Part shown: positions 1-45,501 of the stretch, piece after piece
Layout of the letters: the number at the start of each line of letters is the position of its first letter
How positions within the stretch are numbered: position 1 is the stretch's first letter
NCBI RefSeq assembly: GCF_026213295.1
Contig: NC_079417.1
Span: 6,466,596-6,530,595 of the forward strand
Direction of reading: 5' to 3'
Length of the DNA: 64,000 nucleotides
Source of the DNA: Gadus chalcogrammus
Lineage: Eukaryota > Chordata > Actinopteri > Gadiformes > Gadidae
Translations under genes and position numbers: made by a program
The notes under the pieces: model-generated
Databases searched by the model: none
What the model was told of the DNA's origin: nothing
Seen by the model: the letters and a program-made list of their open reading frames with translations, nothing else

Positions 1-1219
1 TATGTTTTAGAAGTCTCTTTTGATAGGCAGGGAATAATTATCTTTGTCACCCTGTAGTCATGCCATCAAATCTGTTGGGCAAAGTACCGCCACTGATTAA
101 TCCAGTAGACTCACCAGTCAAGTCCCCCTAGTTAGAAAATGGAAGAAACCCAGTTAGTCATGTTAATTATTCTGTTGTTACAAATGAAGACCAATACTTG
201 CCACATATTGCGATCCAAGTTACTGGCTGCAGTCTTGGATTTTATAGTTCTATATGAATAGATTCAATTTACTAAACTATTAATCATGCTTCAGAAGAAT
301 TAACCTTTCTTGGATGGCAGATCTACCACAAGCCTCCATTGCCACAACCTCCAGATGGCTTACGACCTACGGCAACTCCTCGACTACTGCAAGCCAACAA
401 ATTGGCTCTTGCACACCAGACACGCATGTTGCTTTATTTTAGGTTTTCAAGCATCTTAAAATACCCAAATCATCGCTCCAATACACAAGTTAGCTAATGG
501 CCTACAAGGAAATGCTGAAGCTAGTGTTAGTGATGGCGATAGAAATGGACAAGCTTGCGTGTACAAATATGCAACTAGAATTGCAAGGTTCACAGCCCAG
601 TTGCATAAGTGGTCGCAACCGTTGGATTGTAAGCAAGGGTAAAAAAAAAAAAAAAACTTCGCACAACCTAGTCAACAAGGTCAATTGAAAGCCTGTACAA
701 AACGACCCTGGAATAGTCAAATGCAGCTTTACAGTGGATGAATTAAGCCAAATTGCATAAACATCCAATGGTAAACAGTATACAAATGCAATCAAGGTTG
801 CACTCACACTAGGCCATCTGGCCGTGGCCGTCGCAACTGTGGCCTGGCCACGGTAGGCTCTTGTACATACGCCATCACGTCGCTAGCATCCAAACAATTC
901 TACCAAACCTTAACCAACTAGTGAAAAATGGAACAAAACTTTAGCACACACCCAGTGACTAATCACCTTGTCCAGGGGTGTTCCAACGTGGTTAACCAGA
1001 GGGCCTTGTGGACTTAAAGTAAGCCACACATTTGACAGACAGCACCGAATGACGTTAAACTAAGCTAATCTACAGGTTACCAGTGCTAGTGCAATTACAT
1101 GAGCATTTTGCACAATATTTGTACTCCAATGCTACGTAAAGCAGGCTTCTTTAGAAACCCGTAGCCTGCTACATTGAAGGGCAACCGTTACTGTAACTGA
1201 CCTAGACCGAAAGATGGCT

Positions 1220-1276
1220 CTGGAAGCCACTACGGCCCACGCAGCAGATTACTGCGTGGACCGCGGTGGCTTCCAG
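1220..1276. repeat. GC-rich hairpin (25-bp inverted repeat)
   Basis: Positions 1,220-1,244 and 1,252-1,276 are inverted copies that match at 22 of 25 positions and are separated by a 7-base loop. Looser complementarity continues outwards, with a CCGAAAG-like end on the left and CTTCGG on the right. The stem is much more GC-rich than its surroundings. It may be the core of a palindromic transposon or a small hairpin RNA; nothing here decides between them. Confidence 0.7.
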
Positions 1277-2057
1277 ATCAACCCTTCGGTGGACCATTCA
1301 TACACATGTATTCCGAGGATGTTTTGAAGACACTGGAGTCCCATGGCACTAGATTCCTTTGAAGACTAAGTTAGTATGGGGGGGCCCAAAGGGGGCCCCC
1401 CCATAGATCTTGTCAGTCATCTAACACCTGTTAAGAAAAACACACACACATCACAAGATACAAATCAGCAAAGCTAGGTTAACAAAGAGCGGTGACATGC
1501 ATGTCAAGGTGCAAAGAGCAGGGATACTGATGGCTTGTGTCTGAGAAAACATCAACATTTAATAAAGGAAAATAACTTTTACTCACTGTGGTGGTCTGAG
1601 AAAAGAAAACATAACATAGCATAGCATAGCCTAGCCTAGCCTAACCTAACCATACGTCTCTCGTACTGGCCTCACGTCGAGCCAGCACCACCTTCAGCCC
1701 CAAACATCAAATGAGAAAGCCCTTAAATAGGGAAATGGCAATTGGACCAATCACGGCCGTATGGGCCAGACCATTAGTTGGGGGAACATTATTTACCTAT
1801 AGCTACCAATCCAACATAACTGAACATAAAGTACATTGTGTGAATACTAAATAAACATGAAACTAAATAAACAATCACCAAATACATATATACCCACACC
1901 CTGTGCACAACCTAAAGATATTTACAAAACAGCTGTTTCTATCAACACCCCCCTGGGCTATTCCCTGATACTCTGATCCTAAGCTCCCTTAGCATACTGC
2001 CCCCTACCGGGACGGAAGACCAGTCTTACACCAGCCCAATATAATATATACACACAC

Positions 2058-2058
2058 A

Positions 2059-2113
<55 letters not shown>
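2058..2113. repeat. (TAA)n microsatellite
   Basis: Uninterrupted trinucleotide TAA/ATT tract of roughly 18 units in the intergenic region. Confidence 0.95.
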
Positions 2114-2584
2114 TTCTCTAATGGGAGACAGTGAGAAGGGGGAGGATTTCACCTTCTCACAATTACATTTGTTCTTTTCCACACTTCATGAATAGATCCA
2201 TGCAGGAGTGTGAGGGTCGCCCCATACCATTTAACAGGGGACTTCTGTCATGTTGTACAATCCAAGTGGGGACCATCTTTTATATTTTCCCATGTAAACA
2301 CATTGACAGAAGCAACAGTTGCAGTTGGCAAACACTCATTGAGTGAAACAATAGGCACAGACAGCTCCCTGCAGTGAATGGAGTCCCCTCTTTGATATGT
2401 AAATATCGCTTAAGTATTCAAGTCCCCTCTTGGCAACTTCTTTAAAAGAAATCACATTTGAAGTTATATTATGACAAAATAACTTAAAACTAAACGCTGT
2501 ATTATGTTTTTGTATTTTATAAATGACCAGAAATAGAGGTCCACACTTGGTCGATGGAAACCGATAGTCCCCTGTGGGTAGGGT

Positions 2585-2685
<101 letters not shown>

Positions 2686-3873
2686 GAGCCAAGAAAATTG
2701 GCCATAGTTATACAGAATGAAGGGAAGATAGAAAAAACAGAAGACCTATGAAAGAAAAAAATCTGGATACCTGGAATCCGGAAAAAAGCCTCCTCCACTA
2801 CCATTATCATCCCTATGTTACTGTTGTTTCTTTCAATGCATACAAAATAAAGAACGTTCCCATCCCGAGTTATACACTGCTTCAGTTCTGCAAGACAATT
2901 ATAAAGACATTACAAATATGAATTTTTTGGGAGTCAATTTAGCGTGACATCATTATTTAGTCCCCGGGCGATTGGTGGGTTTTGGGGGCCTTGCTGTGCT
3001 GCTATCTGTGCAGCTCCTTATTCAAATCACCTAATTGGTCTCGTCTACCTCGTTTGCATATGCATACGAGAGGGGGCCATCTCATTGGAGGGAAGGGTGG
3101 AATAGAGATGTGTTTGGGGGGGGGGAGGGGGGTAGGGCTGGGGGTGATGGTTTCATAAAGAAAGGCTAAAAGGATGAATGAATGAACAAATGAAGGAATA
3201 ACAGCCGGGATGTGAGCAAGTGCTTCTGGAAGAATCAGTCTCTGGTTGCCATGGAAACGAGAGGTGTAAATTGGCTCCGCTCCCTCCGTAACCAATTATG
3301 CTGTTGATGTAGCCGCTGTGTGTGTGTGTGTGTGTGTGTGTGTGCATATGTGCATGTGTGTAATTGTGTTCTCACATTTGTAGATCTTTTCATGAATTGG
3401 AAAATGTTTTTAGAATCTTTATTCTTGTCATACTATTTGGCGGTATTGTAATTGGACAATCAGTTCTGTGTGTGAAGAGGTAGAATCTCACTCCCTGAAC
3501 GACAAATCGTTTTCAGCAATGGGCTCCTTCTAGTGGTTGTACCGATAACTAGAAACATTGTTTTTCCTTGGTAATCGACATGTTCACCTTTCATGCTTTT
3601 AATGAACATGGACGACTCCAGCACCAACACCTCTGACTCGACTGCTTTCTCGGTTGGATTGGCTTTGGCTACGACCGACCCCTGACCTCATGCTACGGCC
3701 AGGTCATGCAGCATGGTGTGGTGAGGCGTCTGCCCTTTGACCTCTCACACAGATCCTGGTCTTTAACATACACCGCTCATGATAAATCGACAGTACATTT
3801 ATCCGACACATACACATACACTGATGCATGTATTTCATCAGGCCCTGAAAAGTACTGAGACAAACACACACAC

Positions 3874-3912
<39 letters not shown>

Positions 3913-6900
3913 CACGCACACAGTCGGTTGCCGCTGCGTCATGCAGCTTGTACACAAATCGTTTTTTGTCTCACGGTTCTTTGTGCGCTTGTAACCTTTT
4001 CAGGAGAGCTGTTTCCCTGCCCAGTAGGACCACCAGTGAGCAGGGGGGAAGCCAGCCAAGCCCCGACTCTCAGCCACTAATTAGGCCATGCTATGAGCCA
4101 CACTCACTCAGTTAAGGCCCTACACACACACACCACGGAACCAGCGGAGTCACAGCAAACTTGGGTGGCAAGAATGTGAGAGAGAGAGAGAGTGTAAGAG
4201 AGGGAGAGAGATGGCTGGGGCGAGGTTGGAGGTAAAAAAGGAACTAGAGAAAGAAGGGAAGAGAGTGATGAAGAGCGACCGAGAAGAAGTAGAAAACGTA
4301 GAAGATGATTCTAATCAGGGGAGGCTTCTTTCAACGTCGGGAGCACGTAAGGAAGCAGCTGAACACTATTGAGCCGTTTCACAGCATGTGTGCGCGCAGG
4401 CACACACACTCACACACCTGCCTGCCCGCACAAGCATACACACACACACAAACGTCTAACACACAAGTAATTGGTTGTGTTGGGGGGGGGGGGACGGGTG
4501 GGGGGAGGAGGGATGCACTTCAGCTTCTTTGACTGACAGTGGGGACAGGATGCAAGGGTACGGGTCTTAAATGAGCAAAGAGCCTCTTTCGGATTAACAT
4601 TCTCCACCAATTCAAAAATCCTGCTCTTCTTTCGTCTTTTATCCCTGTAATTTGCACTCCTTTCCTTTTACTCAATCTTCTGTATTACTTTCCTACTTCT
4701 CTGTATTACTGTGTGCATTTTAAACCCATTTTCACCCTGCTTTATGCATTACTTTTCCTTATCTTCTCTCTCTCTCGCTCTCTGTTTCTCCCTCATTTAG
4801 CCATTGTGAAAGCTTGCCTTCACAAGACCTTTTACTAAGCAGTGGTAATGCATCAGGAAGTACAAACTGGCACAGAAAGTATCACTGAATCACTACCGAT
4901 GCATACTCAGGCAAGCAATTATTTCAATTGAAGATTGTGTACATCCAAATTGAAATTCCTTCTTCAACTATATCAAGGTCAAATCACAGCATCTGCCTCC
5001 AAGCCACTGGCGTCTTTGTTGTTGTGTAGAGGCTGATCCATCTCCAAGTATTTTGCTGGTGTTTCAGTTTTATTAGTATTGACCAGTTTGTTAGGGTGGC
5101 TTTACTTTAACTCGATTGGTTATGTGACAGGAATACAGTTGTTTTCCTGCAGTAAACCCTCATGGGATTGAGAGCCATTGCACTGAAAGGCTTTGACGAA
5201 GAAAGCAAAGTAAAGTATTTAATTGTCTTCAATAAAGAAAAATAGACATATCTCTTTTTTCAAAAGAATGTTTAACGATCATGCTGAGATTTTTGCAGTT
5301 TCCCTTTAAAGTGTTAAAAGTGATCTTTGTATGATTCCTTGATGGATATTTTGTTTGACCTGCACAAAACAACACGGGCAATCAAATACTCCTAATCTCC
5401 ATCTGAAATGCATTAAATAGAAAAGCTATAAAATATGAACAATGAATTCCTCATTAACAGAGTGAAAGGCTGCATATTTCTAACTATTCTAACTAGCGAT
5501 CGGCCATCACTGGCTTTGATGAATACAAATTGGTATGTGCCATTTTCAATGACAGCACTTCTCTTTGGAAATCAGAGTGGTACCCGTTGCCTAGTGATTT
5601 GAGCTCTAGAATGCTGAGAGCAGCGATGTCACAGAAGAAAACGGAAGCGTTCAGTTTGATGCTCAATATAAAAACCTGGGCCGTCTAAGCTACAGCCACA
5701 CCAGTGGGTAGTATCTACACCATACAGCGGATATTTAGACATAAAGCAGAAAGATTCTTCATTCCAATATGATACTTTATAAAACACTTTGCACTGTAAA
5801 GTGGTGTTTTTTTTTTACTTCTTTGTGTTGCAGGGTGGTATATGCCAAATATGCTTTATGTTATTGGTAAAAAAAAAAGAGGCAGAAATTCAAAGTGGAA
5901 GTAGATTCAGGACATGCATATATCTCCTTATCCAGCAAAAATAATAATGCATTACATGATGGAAATAACAATTTATATTCACAACTGAAGACCTCATCTG
6001 TGATAACCAGCTTATGATAGAAAAACGAATTACAAAAATTTAGCTGGTTAAGTGGATACAATAACGGAAATTTGTATATAACCCGCTCATTAACCGAATA
6101 TGATAGATTGGAAGAGAGGTAATCATGTTTAATGTGTGAATACATGTTTATTTTGTCTACACTCTTTTTGAAATAACTCATACAAACACGACATTTTGTG
6201 CATTTTACAGAGCAGCAAGCCAACCGCTTTTCACATTCACATTTTATTTCCCATAATTTAGTACCAAGTTTCAGTGCATTTTTATTACAATCAAATTAGC
6301 CGTTTGCTATCTTATCTTATGCCTGCAAAAAAAAAAGTTTCCCAAAGTAAGGTGGACATAAACATTCTGAATCATAACTTTATAATTGAATACAAAGGCA
6401 AATACATTCATACGACAGCGTGATATTATGTCATCAAATAAATAAAACATTATACAATGAATAAACACATATAAATCTAAAACAACTTTCATTTAAATAA
6501 GGCAAACATGACATTTACCTAAAACACGGGGGTTGCACACTGAAAACCAATGTAAATTAAACTAGACAAGTAAACATAACATAAATTAGCCATGCACCAA
6601 CTGTACAAATGCATTAGGAAATTGACCTATAGAACTCCCTCCATTAAGAAAGCAATAAAATACTACAGCTAAACCAAGACTGTATACTCTGGTTTAGAGC
6701 ACCACCTTTTTGTTCCACACTGCTCCTTTACAAGCTACGATGATAAGACAGAGTATAAAAAAAAAAGCTTATAGTGTTAATTTCAAAATAAAACCTCATA
6801 TACTTATAGTCGCTTTGGTTGGGCTACTGGTAATTTAAAGTGGATGAAATGAGTCGGACGAGTGGGATACTGTTCCTGTTGGGGAAAAGTGAGCCTCTAT

Positions 6901-8202
6901 GACATAGGTATATAGCACCCCATGCATTGTGCACCTAGGCTGTACAGCTTTTGATCGTACCGTGTCGATCATTCGGAAAAACGTGACTAGTGTGTGTATG
7001 TATACTGTAAATTTTTTTTATCACTACCTACTTTTGTCATTATTCAGACATTTTAAGCGGTTGCGAACCAACATATAAATACATCAACAAAAAGCAGAAC
7101 TTCCTCGTGTTAGGTTTGGGGTATAGAGCTGCACGTGTGGGCACGCGCCCTTACTGTGAAGTACCATTAAGACTATGTTTTGCTTAAGAAGTGGAAACAT
7201 TCTACTGAGCGAGTATAGGAAACAACACATTTTGAGTGAGTCGACAGAATAGGGAGGAGGGGAATCCCATGAGGTGCCACAATCAAGGGGACGAGGGCGA
7301 CGACAAAACAACAACACAGGTATACGTTAAGAGAAGATCTCATTCAACGGGATGTCAGTGGTGTGTATGTTAATGGCCTATTATTCACATTCAAGAAAAG
7401 GCATCTCTTTAAGTGGTCCAGTCATCCCAGGGGCCTCAAGTAAAAAGGGAGGGAAGAGAGGATTACAGAGTGAAAGAATGGAAGTAGAACGATGAAGGAT
7501 TAAAGAATAGAAGGTGGTGGAGGGGAGAAAAGATGGGAGGAACGCACACTTTTTATTTTACGTGACGGGTGTGATAAAGTGCAGGGCGAGAGATGGAGGA
7601 AAGGTGTATTAATATGAAGGCAAACTGGTGAGATTTATCAGTCAGGAGAGCCAGCGGGTGAGGTACACACTTCCACAATAACTGCAAAAGCGGGTTTCCA
7701 CCCAAAACAAAACTAACGCCTCATACAAAGCCGGAGCTGTCCCGTGTCTGTGTCTTGCCCGACTACTCTGGACAGATGCGTGCGGCCTGTCTTCTACTGC
7801 TTAAGTCAGACGGGTGAAGCATTGGGGTCAGGTAGAGCATTAACAGTGACGGTGCCCGTGGTTTGGTGTAGGTTGGTTTGAGGACATCTCAGAGGCTATA
7901 CATGGTGTCTGAGGTCAAGGCTGGGCGCAGAGGGTGAACTGTAATGGCATGAGGAAGCTTTACGTGACAAGGGTGACACTTCCGGGGGAGGGTGAATCAT
8001 TCATTCATTCATTGGAATGCACAGAGTCGGGCGGCCATCCGACTCTTGGCTCTACGTTACGGTAGAATGGGGCAAGATGTGCCTCCATCGGGAGCAAACC
8101 CCCCCCCGATTTGGGCCTCAACGTGTCGAACGACCCACACCAAACCCCACCTATCCCACCCGACACCAACATACCAGCAGTCGCGGGGACCCGATTCATG
8201 CT

Positions 8203-33581
<25,379 letters not shown>

Positions 33582-33587
33582 TTTCTT

Positions 33588-33602
33588 TCACCAAATTGAC
33601 AT
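33588..33602 (-). promoter_or_regulatory. agtpbp1: Short upstream ORF before the agtpbp1 start
   Basis: The first coding exon begins at the acceptor tttcttacag/GGG (exon start 33612). An ATG at 33602 opens a four-codon ORF (Met-Ser-Ile-Trp-stop) seven bases before the main start at 33581. It could lower translation of the main frame. Confidence 0.45.
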
Positions 33603-34552
33603 GTTTTATCCCCTGTAAGAAATGCCAATTAAATCAGTATACCTACAGCCTCAAACCGTCATACAAAACCATTTGATAGGTGATAAGCCATACATATTGG
33701 CCTATTATTCAACCGTTTTCACACCAATGTAGTTTATGGCAATCTCTAGCATAGCTTCGAGACTGTAGTTTCACTCCCCTAGTTTGACGAAACACAAAGG
33801 TATTCGTAATACATACAATACAAAGGTCTCAGATGTCTTCGAACAAAAGGGCTGTAGACAACGTCATTAAGAGTGTGGGTCTAATATAAACAAAGCCTAA
33901 ACAAACGTTGAAAGCCGCGTCTGTTGGAGAGACGCATAAATAAATGCCATGATCAATTACTTATTTATACAAAATGTTACATAAACAGTCTCTATCTGCA
34001 CGGTTGGCGTATATAGTGCGTCAATAAAGACACACGCTGTTAACTAAAGAGACAAAGAAATAGAGGTGCATCGATGATAACAGATGAGTCATACACCATG
34101 ATGTAACATTATCTGTTAGGTTAGTGTCAAACCAGTTCAAATGGATCTCTCGGCTGATAGACTAATCAATGCAACCGACCACTGAGCTAACCATTTAGCA
34201 ACTGACCCTCATCTATTTTATTCCAATGGTACATTGCTCTAGCTGCCAGCTCCTGCAGAAAAATATGGCCTATTTAGCTGCATTCTGCACCATGCATCCC
34301 AAGAAAAAAATGTGTTTATTTAGCTATAAATAGCAAAGCAACAAGGGGCTTGTAAGAGCCCAACACAGTTGCTGCACCTGCTCAAGTCACCCATTCAATA
34401 ACGTCCGCTAGCTGAGGCTAACTAGCACCGTCTCCGTCCCACTAGTAATGATAACAATAACCCCTTACGGCTGATACGAGATCAATAAACGTCACAGAAC
34501 GTAACGTAGAAAATGGGCAAATAACACAATTGGGCATGGACATCATACGAAC

Positions 34553-34911
34553 CTCTATGTGAAGGAACTGTTGTCCCGTAAAGGGCGAACCAATTCCCTG
34601 ATAAGGAGCTACTGTTTTGAGTGTCGCCTGGAACGCCCCAGTGATGTTGTGATAAAACGACCCCTCGGTGTTCTGGAGGGCTGTCAGGAGGAGCTGTCAC
34701 CGTGTGGAGACGGCGCCAAAACAACGCGAGAATCTCCCGGTCCCTGAGATATGACGACTGGTTCAGTCAGAGCGAGCCGCAAATCCAAACATCCATGAGC
34801 GACGCTCACAAAAACTACATTTCCCGTGTAAATACCGCACTATGACGTCAAATGAGTGCGACTTGGACTCCCAACGTCCAAGGGGCTATTCCTTTTAGCT
34901 AAAACTGCAAG
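34553..34911. promoter_or_regulatory. Head-to-head promoter of agtpbp1 and naa35
   Basis: The two genes diverge from here. On the plus strand a non-coding naa35 exon probably ends at the donor CTGCAAG/gtatgt near 34,912 and joins the acceptor at 35,517. On the minus strand the likely agtpbp1 leader ends near 34,553 (AGAG/gttcgt, weak). Between them lie a perfect palindromic CRE, TGACGTCA (34,843-34,850), and AACTACATTTCCCG (34,813-34,826), which resembles the ZNF143/Staf element. There is no TATA box, as expected for housekeeping genes. Confidence 0.6.
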
Positions 34912-35526
34912 GTATGTGTTCCTTTAAAAATACAAAATGACATGTAATCGTAATCATTAGACACATTTCCAAAGGACAGTGAATTGATATAATCAAATGA
35001 TTTATGATATGTATTATAATCTGCTTTGTTCTGCCTGCATAACTCATTCTAGTTCACTGTAGCCTATTATGCGATGCTATTTTACTATTAAATACGCTAT
35101 AGTTAACATTAATAATTGCAAAAATAAGTGTTATTCATATCTTCCTCATCACCATGCTAGTTACATTGGAACAGAAAATATCCAGTGGGCATTCAAGTAG
35201 TAATGTCCACCTTTTTAGGGCACGATTTACGATGCCAATCAACAGAACATTGTGATCCTTGCTCCATTATACCTCACGATGAATAAGTAATACATGGGCA
35301 AACATAAGACCCTAACCCTACCTGTGATGTCCAGCCATCCCCTAATGCTTTGTGGGCTTAGACAATCTCAGAACCACTATCCACTAACCTTGAGGGTGTT
35401 TAAACAACAGAATTATGTGAATCCTTTGTTGCCAACTTTAAAATGTTTATAATATAATAGATGATGTTGTTGTTCTTGTTTTTATTCTATTGTGGTCCTC
35501 CCTTTGTGTTTTGCTAGATTGTCACA

Positions 35527-42905
<7,379 letters not shown>

Positions 42906-43395
42906 TTCAGAGGAACCCTTTCAAGACTCGATACTTTGCAGAAAATCCTCAACCAAGTGCGCCTGACAGACTGTCTATGTTCAGACGATTGAAACCAGAC
43001 TACACTGCATACGTCTGAAATCTTGAGTACGATCTTTGTGGCATTGTACACATCAGTATTTTTGCCAAGGTGTGTCTGTTTGTATGTGCGCATGTTTTTG
43101 TTCAAATTTTCTTTGGTGAAAGCATGCTTAGTGTGTTTCATGCAAAGGTGTGTTGTTTTGAGACCATCAATGATCCAGACTATAAGTGTATAAGGTTACG
43201 TATAGAATCAAGTCACTGTTTTTGTTTTTATTTTAGGTTGGATACACAATTTGGGTTTGGGGCAAATTAAGCTAATATTGAGCACAAAGCCTAGTCCAGC
43301 TAGGTCTACGTTCTTCAGTATTTACTTTGTCCTGTAAAACTAGGACAGAGTCCAAATTTTTTTTTATTGTGTATAAATAACTGATACTTTAGAGA

Positions 43396-43576
43396 AATAA
43401 ACCTGCTGAAGATATGTTTGGATTTCCGATATTTGTGAAAATAAAACCTTTTTTGTTGTAATTTCAACTTCCAAAAAAACCATTGTAAATATTTTATAAA
43501 AACAGTTGAATGCCACAACTTACTTGACTTGCACTTAAAATGAACACATGGAAATTCATAAGGAGACACAATTTTA
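43396..43576. promoter_or_regulatory. Convergent poly(A) signals of naa35 and the protease-like gene
   Basis: On the plus strand, AATAAA at 43,396-43,401 and a second one near 43,441 lie about 490-540 bases after the naa35 stop. On the minus strand, AATAAA near 43,571-43,576 lies about 50 bases after the stop of the protease-like gene. The two 3' ends face each other with a gap of only about 130-180 bases. The rest of 42,906-43,625 is naa35 3' UTR without other features. Confidence 0.6.
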
Positions 43577-43625
43577 TTATGTCTGTTGAGTATCTCATTG
43601 GATCTAAGAGACTTTTACAGCTCAA

Positions 43626-45501
43626 TTACGGATTTTCTCGCATGGTTTTGGTAATCCAGTCCAGGTAGAAGCAGATATCAAGAATCTCCGATACGTTGGT
43701 ACAATCGTTGCTACGTTTGTTGACGATGATACCATACAGTTTATTGTCGTACACCATCGCCGAGCCTGCATCACCCTACAAACATTGAAAGCGGAAAGGA
43801 AAGTTATTGCATGCTTGCCATAATCGAAATACATGGGATTATTTATATATATATATATATATATATGGTCTGACCTCGCATGACTGGACACCAGCGCTGT
43901 GAGCACACATAAGGGTTGTTGCATGCTTCCCTCCCTTTTTGTCTTTATCCTCACATTTGGTTATCTTAGTCTTCGCACAACGATGTTTTGGTTTGCCACC
44001 TGTATTTCAGAGAGAGTTTGGGTTCAAAACAGCCAAGTGAGCGAGAGGCGTGGCTATATATTAGGGATCAGGAACACAGGGCACAAGACCCGGGGCCCAA
44101 CGTCTTCAGAGCAACAACAGGTTCTGAAAAATGTCATTCTTATAATTTATTATTATGTTATCTCAATTAAATCTGCCCAGCTGGGGGCCTAACAGACTAG
44201 GCTCTGAGCTTCCATCCAGTTCTACCTGGACCGGCCTAGCTAGAGCCCATCTTTACCACGAGTACTCTACCTATGTCCCATAGCTACCGTCTATATATAC
44301 CAGGTGCCCTAGCTACAGCCCGTCTTCACCAGGAGTGCCCTAGCTACCGTCTATATTTACCAGGTGCCCTAGCTACAGGCCGTCTTTACCAGGAGGGCCT
44401 TAGCTACGGTCTAACTTTGCCAGGAGGGGTAGGGAACCACCATAGAGGAAACCAGTCATCTTGAAGGAAAAGAAAAGCATTTGGATTCCTCACTCCTCAC
44501 CATTGTCTCCCCAGCCTCCGATCTGAACCGTCTGACGCAGGCTGGGGCCAGTGCATTGCTTCACGGGAGGAGTAGAGACTCCCTGAGCAGCCTCCTCGGG
44601 GGCAGCCTCCTCGTCGGCAGCCTCTTCGGGGGCAGCCTCCTCGGCGCCAGCCTCACCGGGAGGAAGCTCTATGGCGTATTTGGCCTTTACTGCTTTGTTT
44701 AGTTTAATGAGCATAATATCATTTTCCTCGCCGTAGAAATACTGCTGTTTGACATCAATTTTCTGAATATTGGATCCATAAAATAGACCATAATGTGTCT
44801 TTCCAGCTTTCAGCAGCAAAGGTTACTTTCAAGTTGCTGTAAAGAGAAGGATATTGAGACTTGTTACAAAGGGATTCAATCAGATTATGATTCATAACAG
44901 GGTAACGTATTTGTTTTAAATCAACCAAATGTGTGTGCCTACATATTTTAGCGTCCCAGATAGCTGGGGAAGCAAAGCTGTATGATTAACTTAAGATCCA
45001 TATCTCTTTCTCAGTTCAAGATTGTAGAAGAAAGAATTTCATAAAAGGAGATATGGTCTCCCATCGCAACCTTTGAAGGCCATACACAATTCTGATAGAT
45101 TTCAGAAAAAGATTTCAATGCAATTATATCTCCTAGCTAGAAAAAAAATAAATAAAGAGATTTCCTACCGTTTTCCGCAACGAGCGGCAGTGAGGAGCCA
45201 ATTGGTGTTGAGCAGGGAAGCTCCACAGGGGGATTGGCCATCTTTCCAGCTCACCTTCACATGGTATTTCCCCTCCGTCTTACATGATGAACCGCCCACG
45301 ATTCTCTTCTCAACATTACTCCCTGATGCTGCACCTGAACCAAATAATGTGCAGCGAACCAGACAGAAATTACAAAACAAAACAAACATTGCTTGGTCCT
45401 TCTCTAAAAAGTATGAATACATTTATGTTTCGGTCAATGTGGTTAGAAAACGAAAGCATACCTGCAAGCATCAGGGACAAAATAAGACAGGACAGCATCA
45501 T
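43626..45501 (-). pseudogene. S1 (trypsin-fold) serine-protease-like gene, catalytically dead and frameshifted
   Basis: Five exons with the classic S1 intron phases: 45501-45462 (signal peptide MMLSCLILSLMLAG), 45334-45169, 44836-44501, 43999-43875, 43775-43626. Exon 2 has an activation-type site KRIVGG and then WLLTAARCGK, where Arg replaces catalytic His57. Exon 3 keeps the Asp102 region (ENDIMLIKL) and IGGWGDNG. The last exon begins GDAGSAMVYDNKLYG, so Ala replaces Ser195; residue 189 would be Gln. Exon 3 is 336 nt where phase 2-in/phase 1-out needs a remainder of two, so a net single-base shift (probably an extra T in CCTTTG, about 44,820) separates NLKVT from the rest. An in-frame 15-bp repeat inserts a Glu/Ala-rich stretch. 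It is either a pseudogene or a pseudo-enzyme with an assembly indel. Confidence 0.8.
44217..44430. repeat. Minisatellite in intron 3 of the protease-like gene
   Basis: About seven imperfect tandem units of roughly 30 bases, each built around CCTAGCTAC...GTCT...TACCAGG. It is missing from the second copy of the tandem duplication because the deletion there removes it. Confidence 0.8.

Noticed and set aside
1614..1652. Interstitial telomere repeat
   Set aside because: The tract is CATAG/CCTAG/CCTAA pentamers, not CCCTAA hexamers.
1430..1970. Minus-strand LTR (CCAAT box, TATTTAAGG, GC-rich leader)
   Set aside because: Promoter-like words are present, but no termini, target-site duplication or second copy could be found.
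34482..34724. 80-residue minus-strand frame in the shared promoter
   Set aside because: Lies in the probable leader of agtpbp1, not in frame with a conserved N terminus and unlike known proteins.
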